Positions 23,935 through 31,438 of a stretch of 31,438 bases of DNA are shown one piece after another. How positions within the stretch are numbered: the stretch's first letter is position 1; the number at the start of each line of letters is the position of its first letter. The notes under the pieces were generated by a model. It did not search any database. It saw nothing but the letters and a program-made list of their open reading frames with translations, and had not been told where the DNA came from. Origin of the DNA: CAVXAE01 sp044225565 (GTDB lineage: Bacteria; Pseudomonadota; Gammaproteobacteria; Steroidobacterales; Steroidobacteraceae); contig JBGAIL010000036.1 in the NCBI GenBank assembly GCA_044225565.1, forward strand, positions 1 through 31,438, in the 5' to 3' direction. The translations under genes were made by a program, and so were the position numbers.

Positions 23935-24017
23935 CCACGTAGCGCGCCTTCGAGATCGAGCCGCCCGACTGCTTCGACACGCGGCCGGCTGCCGCCGCAT
24001 CCTGCAAGGCGTTCTTC
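23935..24017. other. Convergent intergenic gap
   Basis: 83 bases between the stop codons of the M24 gene and the aminotransferase gene. No hairpin terminator was seen. On the minus strand one frame reads as a plausible protein piece (NALQDAAAAGRVSKQSGG, continuing SISKARYVV) without a start. It may be a relic or chance. Confidence 0.3.
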
Positions 24018-25406
24018 TCAGCCGGCCGGCAATGCCTTCAACGCCGGTCCCGCCTCATCCAGCGCCTTGCGGATGACGCTGAACATCCGGTCGATCTCCT
24101 CGCGCGTGATCACCAGCGGCGGGCTCATCACGATGGTGTCGCGGATGGCGCGCACCATGACGCCGTTGCGGATGCAGATGTCGCGCACGATGGGGCCGGC
24201 CTTCTCGCCGCTGCCGCCGAAGCGCTCGTTGCTGCCTTTGCGCGAGACGATCTCGATGCCGCCGAGCAGTCCGATGGAACGCGCCTCGCCCACGAACGGA
24301 TGCTGGCTGATCTCCGCCATGCGTTCGGCGAGGTGCGGGCCGGTCTCGTTCGCGGTGCGCTCCACCAGCTTCTCGCGTTCGATGATGTCGAGATTGCGCA
24401 GCGCGACCGCCGCGGCCGTGGGGTGCCCCGAATACGTGTAGCCGTGCGTGAACATGCCGCCCTTCTCGCGCAGCAGCTCGACGATCGGAGCGGACACGCC
24501 GACCGCCGAGATCGGCAGATAGCCCGAGGACAGCCCCTTCGCCATCGACACGAGGTCCGGCTTCACGCCGTAGTGCTGGAAGCCGAACCACCTGCCGAGG
24601 CGCCCGAAGCCGCAGATGACCTCGTCGCATACCAGCAGGATGCCGTACTTGCGGCAGATGGCTTCCACGCGCGGCCAGTAGCCTTCCGGTGGAATGATCA
24701 CGCCGCCCGCGCCCTGCACCGGCTCGCCGATGAACGCAGCGACTTTCTCGGGCCCTACTTTCAGGATGCGCTCCTCGATGGCTTTCGCCGCACGTTCCGC
24801 GAACGCGTCCGCGCTCTCGCCGTGGCCTTCGCCGAAGTGATAAGGCTGCATCACGTGCTCGATGTTGGGCACCCAGGGACCGCCCTGCTTCTGCATCGCG
24901 GCCATGCCGCCGAGGCTGACGCCGGCCACGGTGGAGCCGTGGTACGCGTTGTCGCGCGCGATGATCACGTTGCGCTCGGGATTCCCCCGCATCTGCCAGT
25001 AGAAGCGGGCGAGACGGATCACCGTGTCGATGGCTTCCGAGCCGGAGTTGTTGAAGAACACGTGCGAGAGGTTGCCGCCGAGCAGGCCGGCCACTTTCGT
25101 GGCCAGCCTGATGGTGGGCGCCGCCGCGGTCTTGAAGAATGTGTTGTAGAACGGCAGCTCGAGCATCTGCTCGCGCGCGACGTCGGCGAGCTCCTTGCGG
25201 CCGTAGCCTACCTGCACGCACCACAGCCCGGCCATGCCGTCGAGGATCGCGTTGCCGTCCGAATCGTGGATGGTGCTGCCTTCGGCTCGCGTGATGATGC
25301 GGCTGCCGCCCATCTCCTTGATGAGCTTGTAGTCCGCCTGTGCCGGCAGGTGGTGCTCGATGTCGAGCCGTTTGAGTTGTGCGTATTCGTCCTGGGCCTG
25401 GGTCAT
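24018..25406 (-). CDS. Class III PLP-dependent aminotransferase (omega-type)
   Basis: A 462-residue fold-type I aminotransferase of class III, the group that includes beta-alanine/putrescine:pyruvate transaminases. Visible features are the phosphate-binding SGSEAIDTVIRLAR, AYHGST, EPVQGAGGVIIPPEGYW, the cofactor-binding Asp261 in CDEVICGFGR, and Lys290 (SMAKGLSSGY), which forms the Schiff base with pyridoxal phosphate. It is cytoplasmic and full length. The ATG overlaps the stop of the upstream POT transporter gene (ATGA), so it is the last gene of a four-gene minus-strand operon. Given the peptidase and transporter in that operon, the amino donor may be a beta- or omega-amino acid released from imported peptides. 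This substrate is inferred. Confidence 0.92.
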   Translation of the reverse strand: MTQAQDEYAQLKRLDIEHHLPAQADYKLIKEMGGSRIITRAEGSTIHDSDGNAILDGMAGLWCVQVGYGRKELADVAREQMLELPFYNTFFKTAAAPTIRLATKVAGLLGGNLSHVFFNNSGSEAIDTVIRLARFYWQMRGNPERNVIIARDNAYHGSTVAGVSLGGMAAMQKQGGPWVPNIEHVMQPYHFGEGHGESADAFAERAAKAIEERILKVGPEKVAAFIGEPVQGAGGVIIPPEGYWPRVEAICRKYGILLVCDEVICGFGRLGRWFGFQHYGVKPDLVSMAKGLSSGYLPISAVGVSAPIVELLREKGGMFTHGYTYSGHPTAAAVALRNLDIIEREKLVERTANETGPHLAERMAEISQHPFVGEARSIGLLGGIEIVSRKGSNERFGGSGEKAGPIVRDICIRNGVMVRAIRDTIVMSPPLVITREEIDRMFSVIRKALDEAGPALKALPAG

Positions 25407-26785
25407 GAGCCGATACTCGCTGCAAGGGGCGCTTCCGTCCGGAGAGCGCGCGTGTTGGAGGACTCGAGCGCGCGGCCGAGAGGGCCGCGCAGAAGCAGGA
25501 GAAGCACCGTGCCCGTGCCGACGATGATGCCGTGCATGAGCCAGAAATTGCCGGGCGTCATCATCTCATAGAACCGGCCGAGCCAGCCGCTGATCACCGA
25601 GCCGACGCCCAGCGAGAGATAGCACACGCCGGCCATCATGCCGTTCACGGAAGGCGGGGCGGTGCGCGAGAAGAGGGCGAGGGCGACGGGAAAGACGAAG
25701 AGGTAGCCGAGGGCGCACACGAGGTGGAACAGCACCGGCCAGAGGAGCGCCACCTGCCCGGTACCCGCCAGGCGCTCGCCCATGAACAGGGCGAGGCAGG
25801 CCGTACCGAAAAAGGCGCAGCCGATCGCGATCTTGCCGAGATCGCCCGGCTCCACGCCGCGCTGCGCCTGCCGGCGCCACAGCCAGATGACGATCGGGGC
25901 GAGCGCCAGCACGGTGAAGGAGTCGAGCGACTGGAACCAGGTGACCGGCACTTCCCAGCCGAGCACGTGGCGCGACACGCGGCTCTCGATCCAGAGCGGA
26001 TACGTGTTCCACACCTGCGTCTGCGCGATCCAGTACAGCGTGTGGATGAGGAACATGACGAACAGCGCCTTGATGGGGCGCCAGTCCTCGGGCTGCAGCC
26101 GGATGCGCTCGCGCTGCGTCAGCTGGTCTGCGGGCATCTCGCGGCTGCCGGCCAGGTAGATCGCGAGGCCGATGAGCATGCCGATGCCGGCCGCGGTGAA
26201 TCCGTAGTGCCAGCCCACCTTCTCGCCCAGCGTGCCGCAGACCAGCGGGCCGATCACGGCGCCGATGTTGATGGACACGGCGTACATCGAGAATCCGGCG
26301 CTGCGGCGCGCGTCGCCCTTCCCGTAGAGCTGGCCGACCTGGGCGACGAGATTGCCCTTGAGCAGGCCCGAGCCGACGATGAGCGCCAGCAGCGCGTACA
26401 GGTACGCGGTCTCGAAGGCCATGAGGAAATGCCCCAGCGCCATCGCGACGGCGCCCAGGATCGCGGCGCGTCGCTGCCCCAGCACCCGATCCCCGACGAG
26501 CCCGCCGAAGATGGGCAGCACGTACACCATCGCCACGTAGATGCCGAAAGTCAGGCTGGCGAAGGCCTGCGTGGAGAGCGGCCCGGTCATCGCTTCCAGC
26601 AGGCTGCGCAAGGCGCCCAGTCCCGAGACCTTCTCGATGCTCCCCGGCTGCAGCAGGTGCTTGACCATGTACAGCATGAGCAGGGCCTGCATGCCGTAGA
26701 AGGAAAAGCGCTCCCACGCCTCCGTGAAGACGATGAAAGCGAGGCCACGGGGATGGCCGAAGAAGCGCCGGTCGGGCTCGGTCAT
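25403..26785 (-). CDS. POT/PTR-family proton-coupled di/tripeptide transporter
   Basis: A 460-residue inner-membrane symporter. The N-terminal helix carries the family signature ExxERFSFYGM (Glu22, Glu25, Arg26), essential for proton coupling in characterised members. The second PTR2 motif, FSMYAVSINIGAVIGPLVCG, lies around residues 165-190. At least twelve hydrophobic helices are visible, with a typical LKGNLVAQVGQLY in the fourth or fifth. POT proteins import di- and tripeptides, including beta-alanyl dipeptides such as carnosine in some cases. It sits between the CoA-transferase gene (105-base gap upstream) and the aminotransferase gene (four-base overlap downstream). The upstream ribosome binding site is weak. 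Confidence 0.93.
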   Translation of the reverse strand: MTEPDRRFFGHPRGLAFIVFTEAWERFSFYGMQALLMLYMVKHLLQPGSIEKVSGLGALRSLLEAMTGPLSTQAFASLTFGIYVAMVYVLPIFGGLVGDRVLGQRRAAILGAVAMALGHFLMAFETAYLYALLALIVGSGLLKGNLVAQVGQLYGKGDARRSAGFSMYAVSINIGAVIGPLVCGTLGEKVGWHYGFTAAGIGMLIGLAIYLAGSREMPADQLTQRERIRLQPEDWRPIKALFVMFLIHTLYWIAQTQVWNTYPLWIESRVSRHVLGWEVPVTWFQSLDSFTVLALAPIVIWLWRRQAQRGVEPGDLGKIAIGCAFFGTACLALFMGERLAGTGQVALLWPVLFHLVCALGYLFVFPVALALFSRTAPPSVNGMMAGVCYLSLGVGSVISGWLGRFYEMMTPGNFWLMHGIIVGTGTVLLLLLRGPLGRALESSNTRALRTEAPLAASIGS

Positions 26786-26890
26786 GCGGCCAGCCTAACC
26801 CATGCCACCCCGCCCCCGGGGGTGCGAAGCCTCGCCCCCCTGGTGAGAAGCCGGCACCGGGCAGCGGTACCGGACCACCGCATGAGGCGC
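26786..26890. other. Spacer with C/G-rich hairpin before transporter gene
   Basis: A 105-base gap within the minus-strand gene set. CACCCC (26806-26811) and GGGGTG (26819-26824) form a stem around a seven-base loop, next to other C-rich runs. It may modulate read-through from the CoA-transferase gene into the transporter gene, or mark a separate promoter; no clear -35/-10 pair was found. Confidence 0.3.
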
Positions 26891-28105
26891 TCAGCTCGAG
26901 ATGGTCCCGCTGCGCTCGAGCGTGTCCAGGTCGGCGTCCGACATGTCCAGCCGGGCTTTCAGCACGGCGCGGGTACTGCTGCCGAGGGCCGGCGGCGCGA
27001 GGGTCGAAGTGACCTGGGCTTCGGAGAGGCGGATGGGGCAGGCGACGCCCGGCACGGTACCCAGCCCTTCGCGCTGCAGCGCCAGCTCGAGCCCGCGATG
27101 CCGCACGTGCGGATCCGCGAACACCTGCTCGATGGTGTTGATCGGCCCGGCCGGGATTCCGTACTCCCCGAGTCTTGGCAGCCAGTGCGCCACGGTATTC
27201 ACGCTCAGCCTCTCGTTGAGCAACGCCGTGAGCTCGGCGCGGTTCGCCACCCGCTGCACGTTCGAGTTGAAGCGCGCATCGCTCCCCAGCTCCGGCACGC
27301 CGAGAAGCGCGCAGAGCTTGCGAAACTGCCCGTCGTTGCCCACCGCCACGATGAACGGCGCATCGCTCGCCGTGAAGACGGCATACGGCACGATGTTCGG
27401 ATGCGCGTTGCCGAGGCGCCCCGGGCTGCGGCCGCTCACCAGAAAATTCAACGCCTGGTTCGCGAGCGCCGCGACCATGGAGTCGAGCAAAGCGACGTCG
27501 ATGTGCTGGCCCGCGCCCGTGCGCTCCCGCTGCATCAATGCCGCCAGGATGGCGTTGCACGCGTACATGCCGGTGGTGATGTCCGCGAGCGCGACGCCCA
27601 CCTTGAGCGGATCACCTTCCGTCTCGCCGGTGACGCTCATGAGCCCGCTCATGCCCTGGATCATGAAATCGTATCCGGGCCGGGACGCATAAGGCCCGTC
27701 CTGCCCGAAGCCCGTGATGGAGCAGTACACGAGGCGCGGGTTGATCCGCTTCAGCGTTTCGTAATCGAGGCCATACCTCGCGAGCGTGCCCACCTTGAAG
27801 TTCTCGACCAGCACGTCCGAGCCTGCCGCGAGCCCGTGCAGGATCTTCTGCCCCTCCGGCCTCGCGAGATCGACGCAGATCGAGCGCTTGCCGCGGTTGG
27901 CGCAGAGGAAATACGCGCCTTCGCGCGTCTTGCCGTCCGGGCTCGCGACGAAGGGCGGCCCCCAATGCCGCGTGTCGTCGCCTTCGCCGGGCTTCTCCAC
28001 TTTGATGACCTCGGCGCCGAGGTCGGCGAGCAGCTGCGTGGCCCAGGGCCCCGCGAGCACCCGGCTCAGGTCGAGAACACGGATTCCGTCGAGCGCTGTG
28101 GGCAT
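26891..28105 (-). CDS. CaiB/BaiF family III CoA-transferase
   Basis: A 404-residue enzyme of the family III CoA-transferases (formyl-CoA, carnitine and bile-acid CoA-transferases, and alpha-methylacyl-CoA racemase). The start GIRVLDLSRVLAGPWATQLLADLGAEVIKVE is diagnostic. The catalytic Asp is Asp146 in RPGYDFMIQGMSG. Further family segments are NRGKRSICVDL, LVENFKVG and the C-terminal GIPAGPINTIEQVFADPHV. The family moves CoA between carboxylic acids; some members racemise acyl-CoAs. GAGGAA precedes the ATG. It follows the P1 peptidase gene by 19 bases on the same strand. In this operon it could activate the carbon skeleton left after transamination, but its actual substrate is not evident. 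Confidence 0.92.
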   Translation of the reverse strand: MPTALDGIRVLDLSRVLAGPWATQLLADLGAEVIKVEKPGEGDDTRHWGPPFVASPDGKTREGAYFLCANRGKRSICVDLARPEGQKILHGLAAGSDVLVENFKVGTLARYGLDYETLKRINPRLVYCSITGFGQDGPYASRPGYDFMIQGMSGLMSVTGETEGDPLKVGVALADITTGMYACNAILAALMQRERTGAGQHIDVALLDSMVAALANQALNFLVSGRSPGRLGNAHPNIVPYAVFTASDAPFIVAVGNDGQFRKLCALLGVPELGSDARFNSNVQRVANRAELTALLNERLSVNTVAHWLPRLGEYGIPAGPINTIEQVFADPHVRHRGLELALQREGLGTVPGVACPIRLSEAQVTSTLAPPALGSSTRAVLKARLDMSDADLDTLERSGTISS

Positions 28106-28124
28106 GAAGTTCCTCGAGTGGCGT

Positions 28125-29504
28125 TCAGCGCGCGCTCTTGCGCTCGCCGACCTGCTGCCAGTGCCCCGGATTCATCACGAGGCGATCCGGCGTGGCGAAG
28201 CTGATGGTGAGCGGATAGCGCCCCGCGACGGTGTAGTCCGTCTGCGAAACCGGTACCAGCTCGACTGGACCTTCCTTGCCGATGGCATACGCAGCACGCT
28301 TGCCCGTGGCCTGCGCGAAGAGCTTTTCGCCGCTCGCAGTGACCTTGACGCTCACGAAAGGGCTGAACACGTAATCCCCCACACGGCTCTGCAGATCCTC
28401 CGGCTTCAGCGCGACGCGTTTCGCTGGCTGCGGCGCGACGGGTTGCGTCGGAATGGATGCAAGTATCGCATCCCACATGGTCTCTGCGGCGAGCACGTCT
28501 ATGGCGATGGCGGGCGCGCCAGGCTTTTCCGCGGTAGGCACGATTTCCGCGGTGGTCACCGCGTAGAGCACGTCGCCGTCGAACTCCGTGGCGAACGGCT
28601 GGATGCCGCGGCTCATCGAGCTGTGCACGTGCGTAGCCAGGCGCTGCAGTTCGGCGGACGTCAGCTTCTGATTCGTGACGACGAGGCTGATGGTGGTGTT
28701 GCGGTGGCTGGCCGTGGCCGGTGGCTCGAGCGTCGAGCCCGGCTTGCCGCTCGCAGGAAAACTGGCGAGCAGGTCGGTGGTGCGCAGATCCTTCGGCCAC
28801 TTCGTATCCGGATAGCAGGCGGCCACCCTGCCGTCGCGTGTGGTGACCACGCCCAGCGCGTTCACCACCACGAACGCCGCGATTTTCAGATCGCCCACCT
28901 GCCTGAACGCGCCGCCCTGGCCGGAGAACGCGTTGCAGCCGAACAGCCCGCCCGTCTTCGCGAACCGCCCCGCACCCTGCGCTCCGAGCGGAAAGATCCC
29001 CGGCCGCGCGGCGCGGAACGCCGCTTGCGCGAGCCGCTTGTCCGGATAAAGCTCGTTCAACCGCCGGTCGCCGAGGTCATAGATGATGGCTCCCACCGAG
29101 AGCGCGAGATTGGTCCAGTCGCCATCACGCGTGCCGTCGTCCTTGAGCGCGGTAGCCGCCGCGGTGGTGTTCTCCAGCCCGTACCACGAGCCGCCCGAGA
29201 ACACGACCGTGTCGAGCTCCTGGATCTCGTAGCCGAGCCGCAGGTAATCGGTGTTCACCGTTCCAGGCCCGCCGCCGCGCACGTCCACCGCGCCGATGGC
29301 ACGCTTCGGAAAGTGAAACACGGTCACCCCCGTCGGCCCTTCCTCGTATTCGCCAGTGCCGACGTGCACGGCGGGCCAGTCGAACTCGAGCGTCCGCTCG
29401 CCACCGTTGAGCACCGGCTGCAGGCTTGCCTGGTCCGCGGCGCGTGCTGCGACTGCCGTGATCGAGAGGAGGAGGGCGGCGGAAGCGAGGAGGTGGCGTG
29501 ACAT
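28125..29504 (-). CDS. P1/DmpA-family peptidase, exported, with C-terminal extension
   Basis: A 459-residue protein of the P1 (S58, DmpA/BapA) family, autoproteolytic N-terminal-nucleophile aminopeptidases acting on L-, D- or beta-amino-terminal peptides. The signal peptide covers about residues 1-23 (LLASAALLLSITAVAARA). Family segments include GPTGVTVFHFP, AVDVRGGGPGT, DTVVFSGGSWYGLE and GLFGCNAFSG. The presumed self-cleavage/nucleophile site is NTTISLVVTN (Asn269, Thr270/Thr271), with Thr where DmpA has Ser. After about residue 355 an extra segment of roughly 100 residues (DLQSRVGDYVFSPFVSVKVT onward) resembles the DUF3471-like C-terminal domains of secreted serine hydrolases. The ATG follows GGGAG at good spacing. 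First gene of the minus operon and divergent from the LysR gene. Confidence 0.88.
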   Translation of the reverse strand: MSRHLLASAALLLSITAVAARAADQASLQPVLNGGERTLEFDWPAVHVGTGEYEEGPTGVTVFHFPKRAIGAVDVRGGGPGTVNTDYLRLGYEIQELDTVVFSGGSWYGLENTTAAATALKDDGTRDGDWTNLALSVGAIIYDLGDRRLNELYPDKRLAQAAFRAARPGIFPLGAQGAGRFAKTGGLFGCNAFSGQGGAFRQVGDLKIAAFVVVNALGVVTTRDGRVAACYPDTKWPKDLRTTDLLASFPASGKPGSTLEPPATASHRNTTISLVVTNQKLTSAELQRLATHVHSSMSRGIQPFATEFDGDVLYAVTTAEIVPTAEKPGAPAIAIDVLAAETMWDAILASIPTQPVAPQPAKRVALKPEDLQSRVGDYVFSPFVSVKVTASGEKLFAQATGKRAAYAIGKEGPVELVPVSQTDYTVAGRYPLTISFATPDRLVMNPGHWQQVGERKSAR

Positions 29505-29606
29505 GGTCGGGCTCCCGATGCGATGAGGTGCGGCGCGATTCGCCGGGCCCGCATTCAAGCATTCGCGGGCAGGCGGCGGTAGATGAGAACTTCGCCGTGC
29601 GTGGTG

Positions 29607-29640
29607 CCTGGTTGACACCCCAGGTTGGGCCTACGATCAT
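29607..29640 (+). promoter_or_regulatory. Putative LysR-gene promoter inside a dyad
   Basis: A perfect -35 TTGACA (29612-29617) and a -10-like GATCAT (29635-29640) are 17 bases apart. The -35 lies within the inverted repeat CCTGG (29607-29611) / CCAGG (29620-29624). Transcription would begin only a few bases before the LysR ATG at 29652. The dyad in the divergent region is a natural binding site for the regulator itself, which would give autorepression and control of the opposite operon. Confidence 0.5.
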
Positions 29641-29651
29641 CGCCCGCTCCC

Positions 29652-30665
29652 ATGAGCGCGCACTCCGGTCCGCCCGCTTCGAACCCGCCGTCCCGAAAGT
29701 CATTGCCGCCTTTCGAGGCGTTGCGCGCGTTCGACGCCGTGGCGCGCCTGGGCGGGGTGCGCAAGGCGGCGCAGAGCCTCTGCCGGGACCATGCGGCGGT
29801 CAGCCGCCACCTGCGGGCCATCGAAGCCTGGACCGGCGCCACGCTCATCGAGCGCACCTCCTCCGGCGTCGTGCTCACCGAGGATGGGGTGCGCTATCAC
29901 AAGCAGATCGCGCAGGCCATGGACCTCATCGCCCACGCCACGCTCGACCTCATGCGGCGCGGCAACAGCCACCGCCTGCACATCCGCTGCATGGCTGCAT
30001 TCGCATTGCACTGGCTCTCGAGCCGGCTGGGCGAGTTCGAGAAGAACAATCCCGGCGTGGACATCGAGCTGCGCCCCACCGATCGCAGCCCGGATTTCTC
30101 TTCATACGAGACGGACGTCGACATCCGCCTGGTGCCGAGCTACGGCCCGCAGCCCGAGCTTCCCGCGGGTCTCAAGAGCATCGACATGGCCGTGGTGCCG
30201 ATCGTGGCCGTGGCGAGCCGTGGCTACCTCGCGCAGGCGCAGCCCATCCGCGAGCCGAAGGACCTCCTCAAGCAGCAGCTGCTGCACGAAGAGAACTTCA
30301 ACCGGTGGAGCAACTGGCTGGCCGCCCATGGCGTGCACGAGGATGCCTATCTCACCGGACCGCGGCTCTGGCAGGGGCATCTCACGCTGGATGCGGCGCG
30401 ACACGGGCGCGGTATCGCAGTGATCAACCTGCTGGTCGCTGGCGACGACGTGACGGCGGGCCGCCTGGTTGAAGTGGGCAAGGGACTCGCAAGCTTCCAG
30501 CCCTACGCCATCGGCACCTACCGGTTCGTCGCACGGGAAGATCGCTGGGATGCGCCTCTGGTGCGCCGCTTCCGCGATTGGTTGCTGGCCGCGGTGTCGC
30601 AGAGCCAGGGGCTTGCGGCGGCCGGCGCCGGCACGAGAGCCGCGGCTACTTCGAAGCCGGCTTGA
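29652..30665 (+). CDS. LysR-family transcriptional regulator (GcvA-like)
   Basis: A 337-residue LysR-type regulator. The N-terminal winged helix-turn-helix (about 18-77) shows PPFEALRAFDAVARLGGVRKA, AAVSRHLRAIEAWTG and RTSSGVVLTEDG, the style of the GcvA branch. The effector-binding domain spans about 105-305. The gene is divergent from the P1 peptidase operon across 147 bases, the classic arrangement for a LysR regulator and its target. The ATG at 29652 has no ribosome binding site, but a promoter ends 11 bases upstream, so a nearly leaderless mRNA is possible. TTG at 29625 is an alternative start that would overlap the promoter. The 3' end overlaps the convergent beta-helix gene by 20 bases. 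The effector is unknown. Confidence 0.93.
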   Translation: MSAHSGPPASNPPSRKSLPPFEALRAFDAVARLGGVRKAAQSLCRDHAAVSRHLRAIEAWTGATLIERTSSGVVLTEDGVRYHKQIAQAMDLIAHATLDLMRRGNSHRLHIRCMAAFALHWLSSRLGEFEKNNPGVDIELRPTDRSPDFSSYETDVDIRLVPSYGPQPELPAGLKSIDMAVVPIVAVASRGYLAQAQPIREPKDLLKQQLLHEENFNRWSNWLAAHGVHEDAYLTGPRLWQGHLTLDAARHGRGIAVINLLVAGDDVTAGRLVEVGKGLASFQPYAIGTYRFVAREDRWDAPLVRRFRDWLLAAVSQSQGLAAAGAGTRAAATSKPA

Positions 30666-31438
30666 CCCCGGGGCCCCGGGTCAACTTCCCTTCGACGACG
30701 ATTCGGCCGTCATCCACGGCGTTCACGTCGAGCGGCTCGTTCTCCCGCAGCGTCGAATCCCGAACCTCGATCGAAGCCTGCTGCGCGGCGTAGACGCCGT
30801 CGTCCTGGTTCTTCTCGAACGCGGATCTCGCGATGCTCGCGGTGGAGCTCATGTAGGCACAGATGCCCGCCGAGTCGTTGTTGCGCACCAGCGCGTCGCT
30901 GAGATCGAGATGCGCGGTCTCTTCGAGCCAGATGCCCACGTGGCCATCCAGGATGCGCAGCCTGCTCGCCCGCACTTTGCCGGTGCCGCGCACGGTGAGC
31001 GCCATCTTGCGCACTCTCTCGATGCTGACGTCGTCCACCGTGCCCTGCGTGTCGATGAGGAAGATGCCATGGCCGTCGTAGATGTCGTCCTCGGGATCGC
31101 CCGCGCGGAAGTCGCGGATCGTGAGATTTCGGACCGTCACGCGGCCGCCGCGGGTCACGATGGCCGAGGCCGGCTTGCCCTTCGATCCATCGAGCACCGC
31201 GCCGGGCTCTCCACGGATCTCGAGGTCCTTGCCGTCCGCGACCACGTAGCCGCGGATCATCAGCTTCTCGAAGGGGACGTCGCGGTAGTTGTCCGGGGAG
31301 TAGACGCCGGCGCGGACGAGAACCGTGTCGCCGGGAGCCGCCGCATCGACGGCCTGCTGGATCGCGTCGTTACTCGTGAACTCGCACGCCGCGTCCTTCG
31401 TGCCCGCGGGGCAGGCCACCCGGGTCGCCGCCGCGCCC
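30646..31438 (-). CDS. Secreted parallel beta-helix protein (partial)
   Basis: The minus-strand frame is open to the right edge of the window, so the N-terminus is missing. The visible residues begin GAAATRVACPAGTKDAACEF, which looks like the end of a signal peptide followed by a mature start. A segment AIQQAVDAAAPGDTVLVRAGVY is the usual entry into right-handed beta-helix proteins (pectate-lyase/NosD-like). About eight short strand repeats follow (VTVRNLTIRDF, VDDVSIERV, VRASRLRILDG, LDLSDALVRNN, IARSAFEKNQDDGVYAAQ, IEVRDSTLREN). No catalytic site can be assigned; such proteins bind or cleave polysaccharides or act as surface scaffolds. A GTG at 31419 is unlikely to be the true start. The last 20 bases overlap the convergent LysR gene. 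Confidence 0.8.
   Translation of the reverse strand, partial: GAAATRVACPAGTKDAACEFTSNDAIQQAVDAAAPGDTVLVRAGVYSPDNYRDVPFEKLMIRGYVVADGKDLEIRGEPGAVLDGSKGKPASAIVTRGGRVTVRNLTIRDFRAGDPEDDIYDGHGIFLIDTQGTVDDVSIERVRKMALTVRGTGKVRASRLRILDGHVGIWLEETAHLDLSDALVRNNDSAGICAYMSSTASIARSAFEKNQDDGVYAAQQASIEVRDSTLRENEPLDVNAVDDGRIVVEGKLTRGPGVKPASK

Noticed and set aside
25532..28204. 890-codon plus-strand open frame opposite the transporter and CoA-transferase genes
   Set aside because: Composition is typical of the reverse complement of coding DNA; both genes beneath it have clear family motifs on the other strand.
1..31438. tRNA, rRNA, CRISPR, insertion sequence or prophage features
   Set aside because: No cloverleaf-like segment, regularly spaced repeat, transposase motif or terminal inverted repeat was recognised by eye; a dedicated scan could still find a degenerate one.

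Overview
The window is a GC-rich, densely packed chromosomal stretch from a Gram-negative bacterium. Two large TonB-dependent receptors, many Sec signal peptides and proteobacterial FecI/FecR-type regulators point to a proteobacterium. The style (STN-domain receptors next to ECF sigma/FecR pairs and secreted peptidases) is reminiscent of gammaproteobacteria such as Steroidobacteraceae or Xanthomonadales, but that placement is an inference. I see no rRNA, tRNA, CRISPR array, insertion sequence or phage gene.

Left part (1-12130, plus strand). The first ~110 bases are a decayed copy of an internal piece of the D-aminoacylase-like gene found intact at 8534-10216. Module A follows: an ECF sigma factor, a FecR-like anti-sigma factor, a TonB-dependent receptor with an N-terminal signalling (STN) domain, an S9 prolyl-oligopeptidase-family peptidase, an M28 aminopeptidase, a D-aminoacylase-like amidohydrolase lacking the usual metal ligands, a serine hydrolase of the class C beta-lactamase fold, and a small DUF423 membrane protein. 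Most neighbours overlap or nearly touch, so they look like one or two transcripts.

Middle (12199-21677, plus strand). Module B repeats the plan: ECF sigma, FecR, STN-type TonB receptor and a second serine hydrolase paralogous to the one in module A. An erythromycin-esterase-family hydrolase and an MFS_3 exporter with an extra C-terminal domain follow. The leaders of both receptor genes share an element with identical spacing (GAGG, then CGTT starting 20 bases later), a good candidate for the promoter read by the linked sigma factors.

Right part. A compact toxin-antitoxin pair (minus strand) has a perfect palindromic operator. Its PIN toxin carries an AT-hook-like basic tail. An Xaa-Pro aminopeptidase-type M24 peptidase (plus) is followed by a minus-strand operon: a P1/DmpA-family peptidase with an extra C-terminal domain, a CaiB/BaiF CoA-transferase, a POT di/tripeptide transporter and a class III aminotransferase. 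A LysR-type regulator is divergent from this operon. The window ends inside a secreted parallel beta-helix protein.

Reading as a whole: two surface-signalling uptake systems and one inner-membrane peptide importer are embedded among at least seven peptide- or amide-cleaving enzymes, nearly all with export signals. The most economical interpretation is a locus for sensing, importing and dismantling unusual peptides (D-residue, acylated, cyclic/threaded or beta-amino-acid-containing), with a separate beta-peptide/beta-alanine arm on the minus strand. The families are seen in the sequence; the substrates are inferred.
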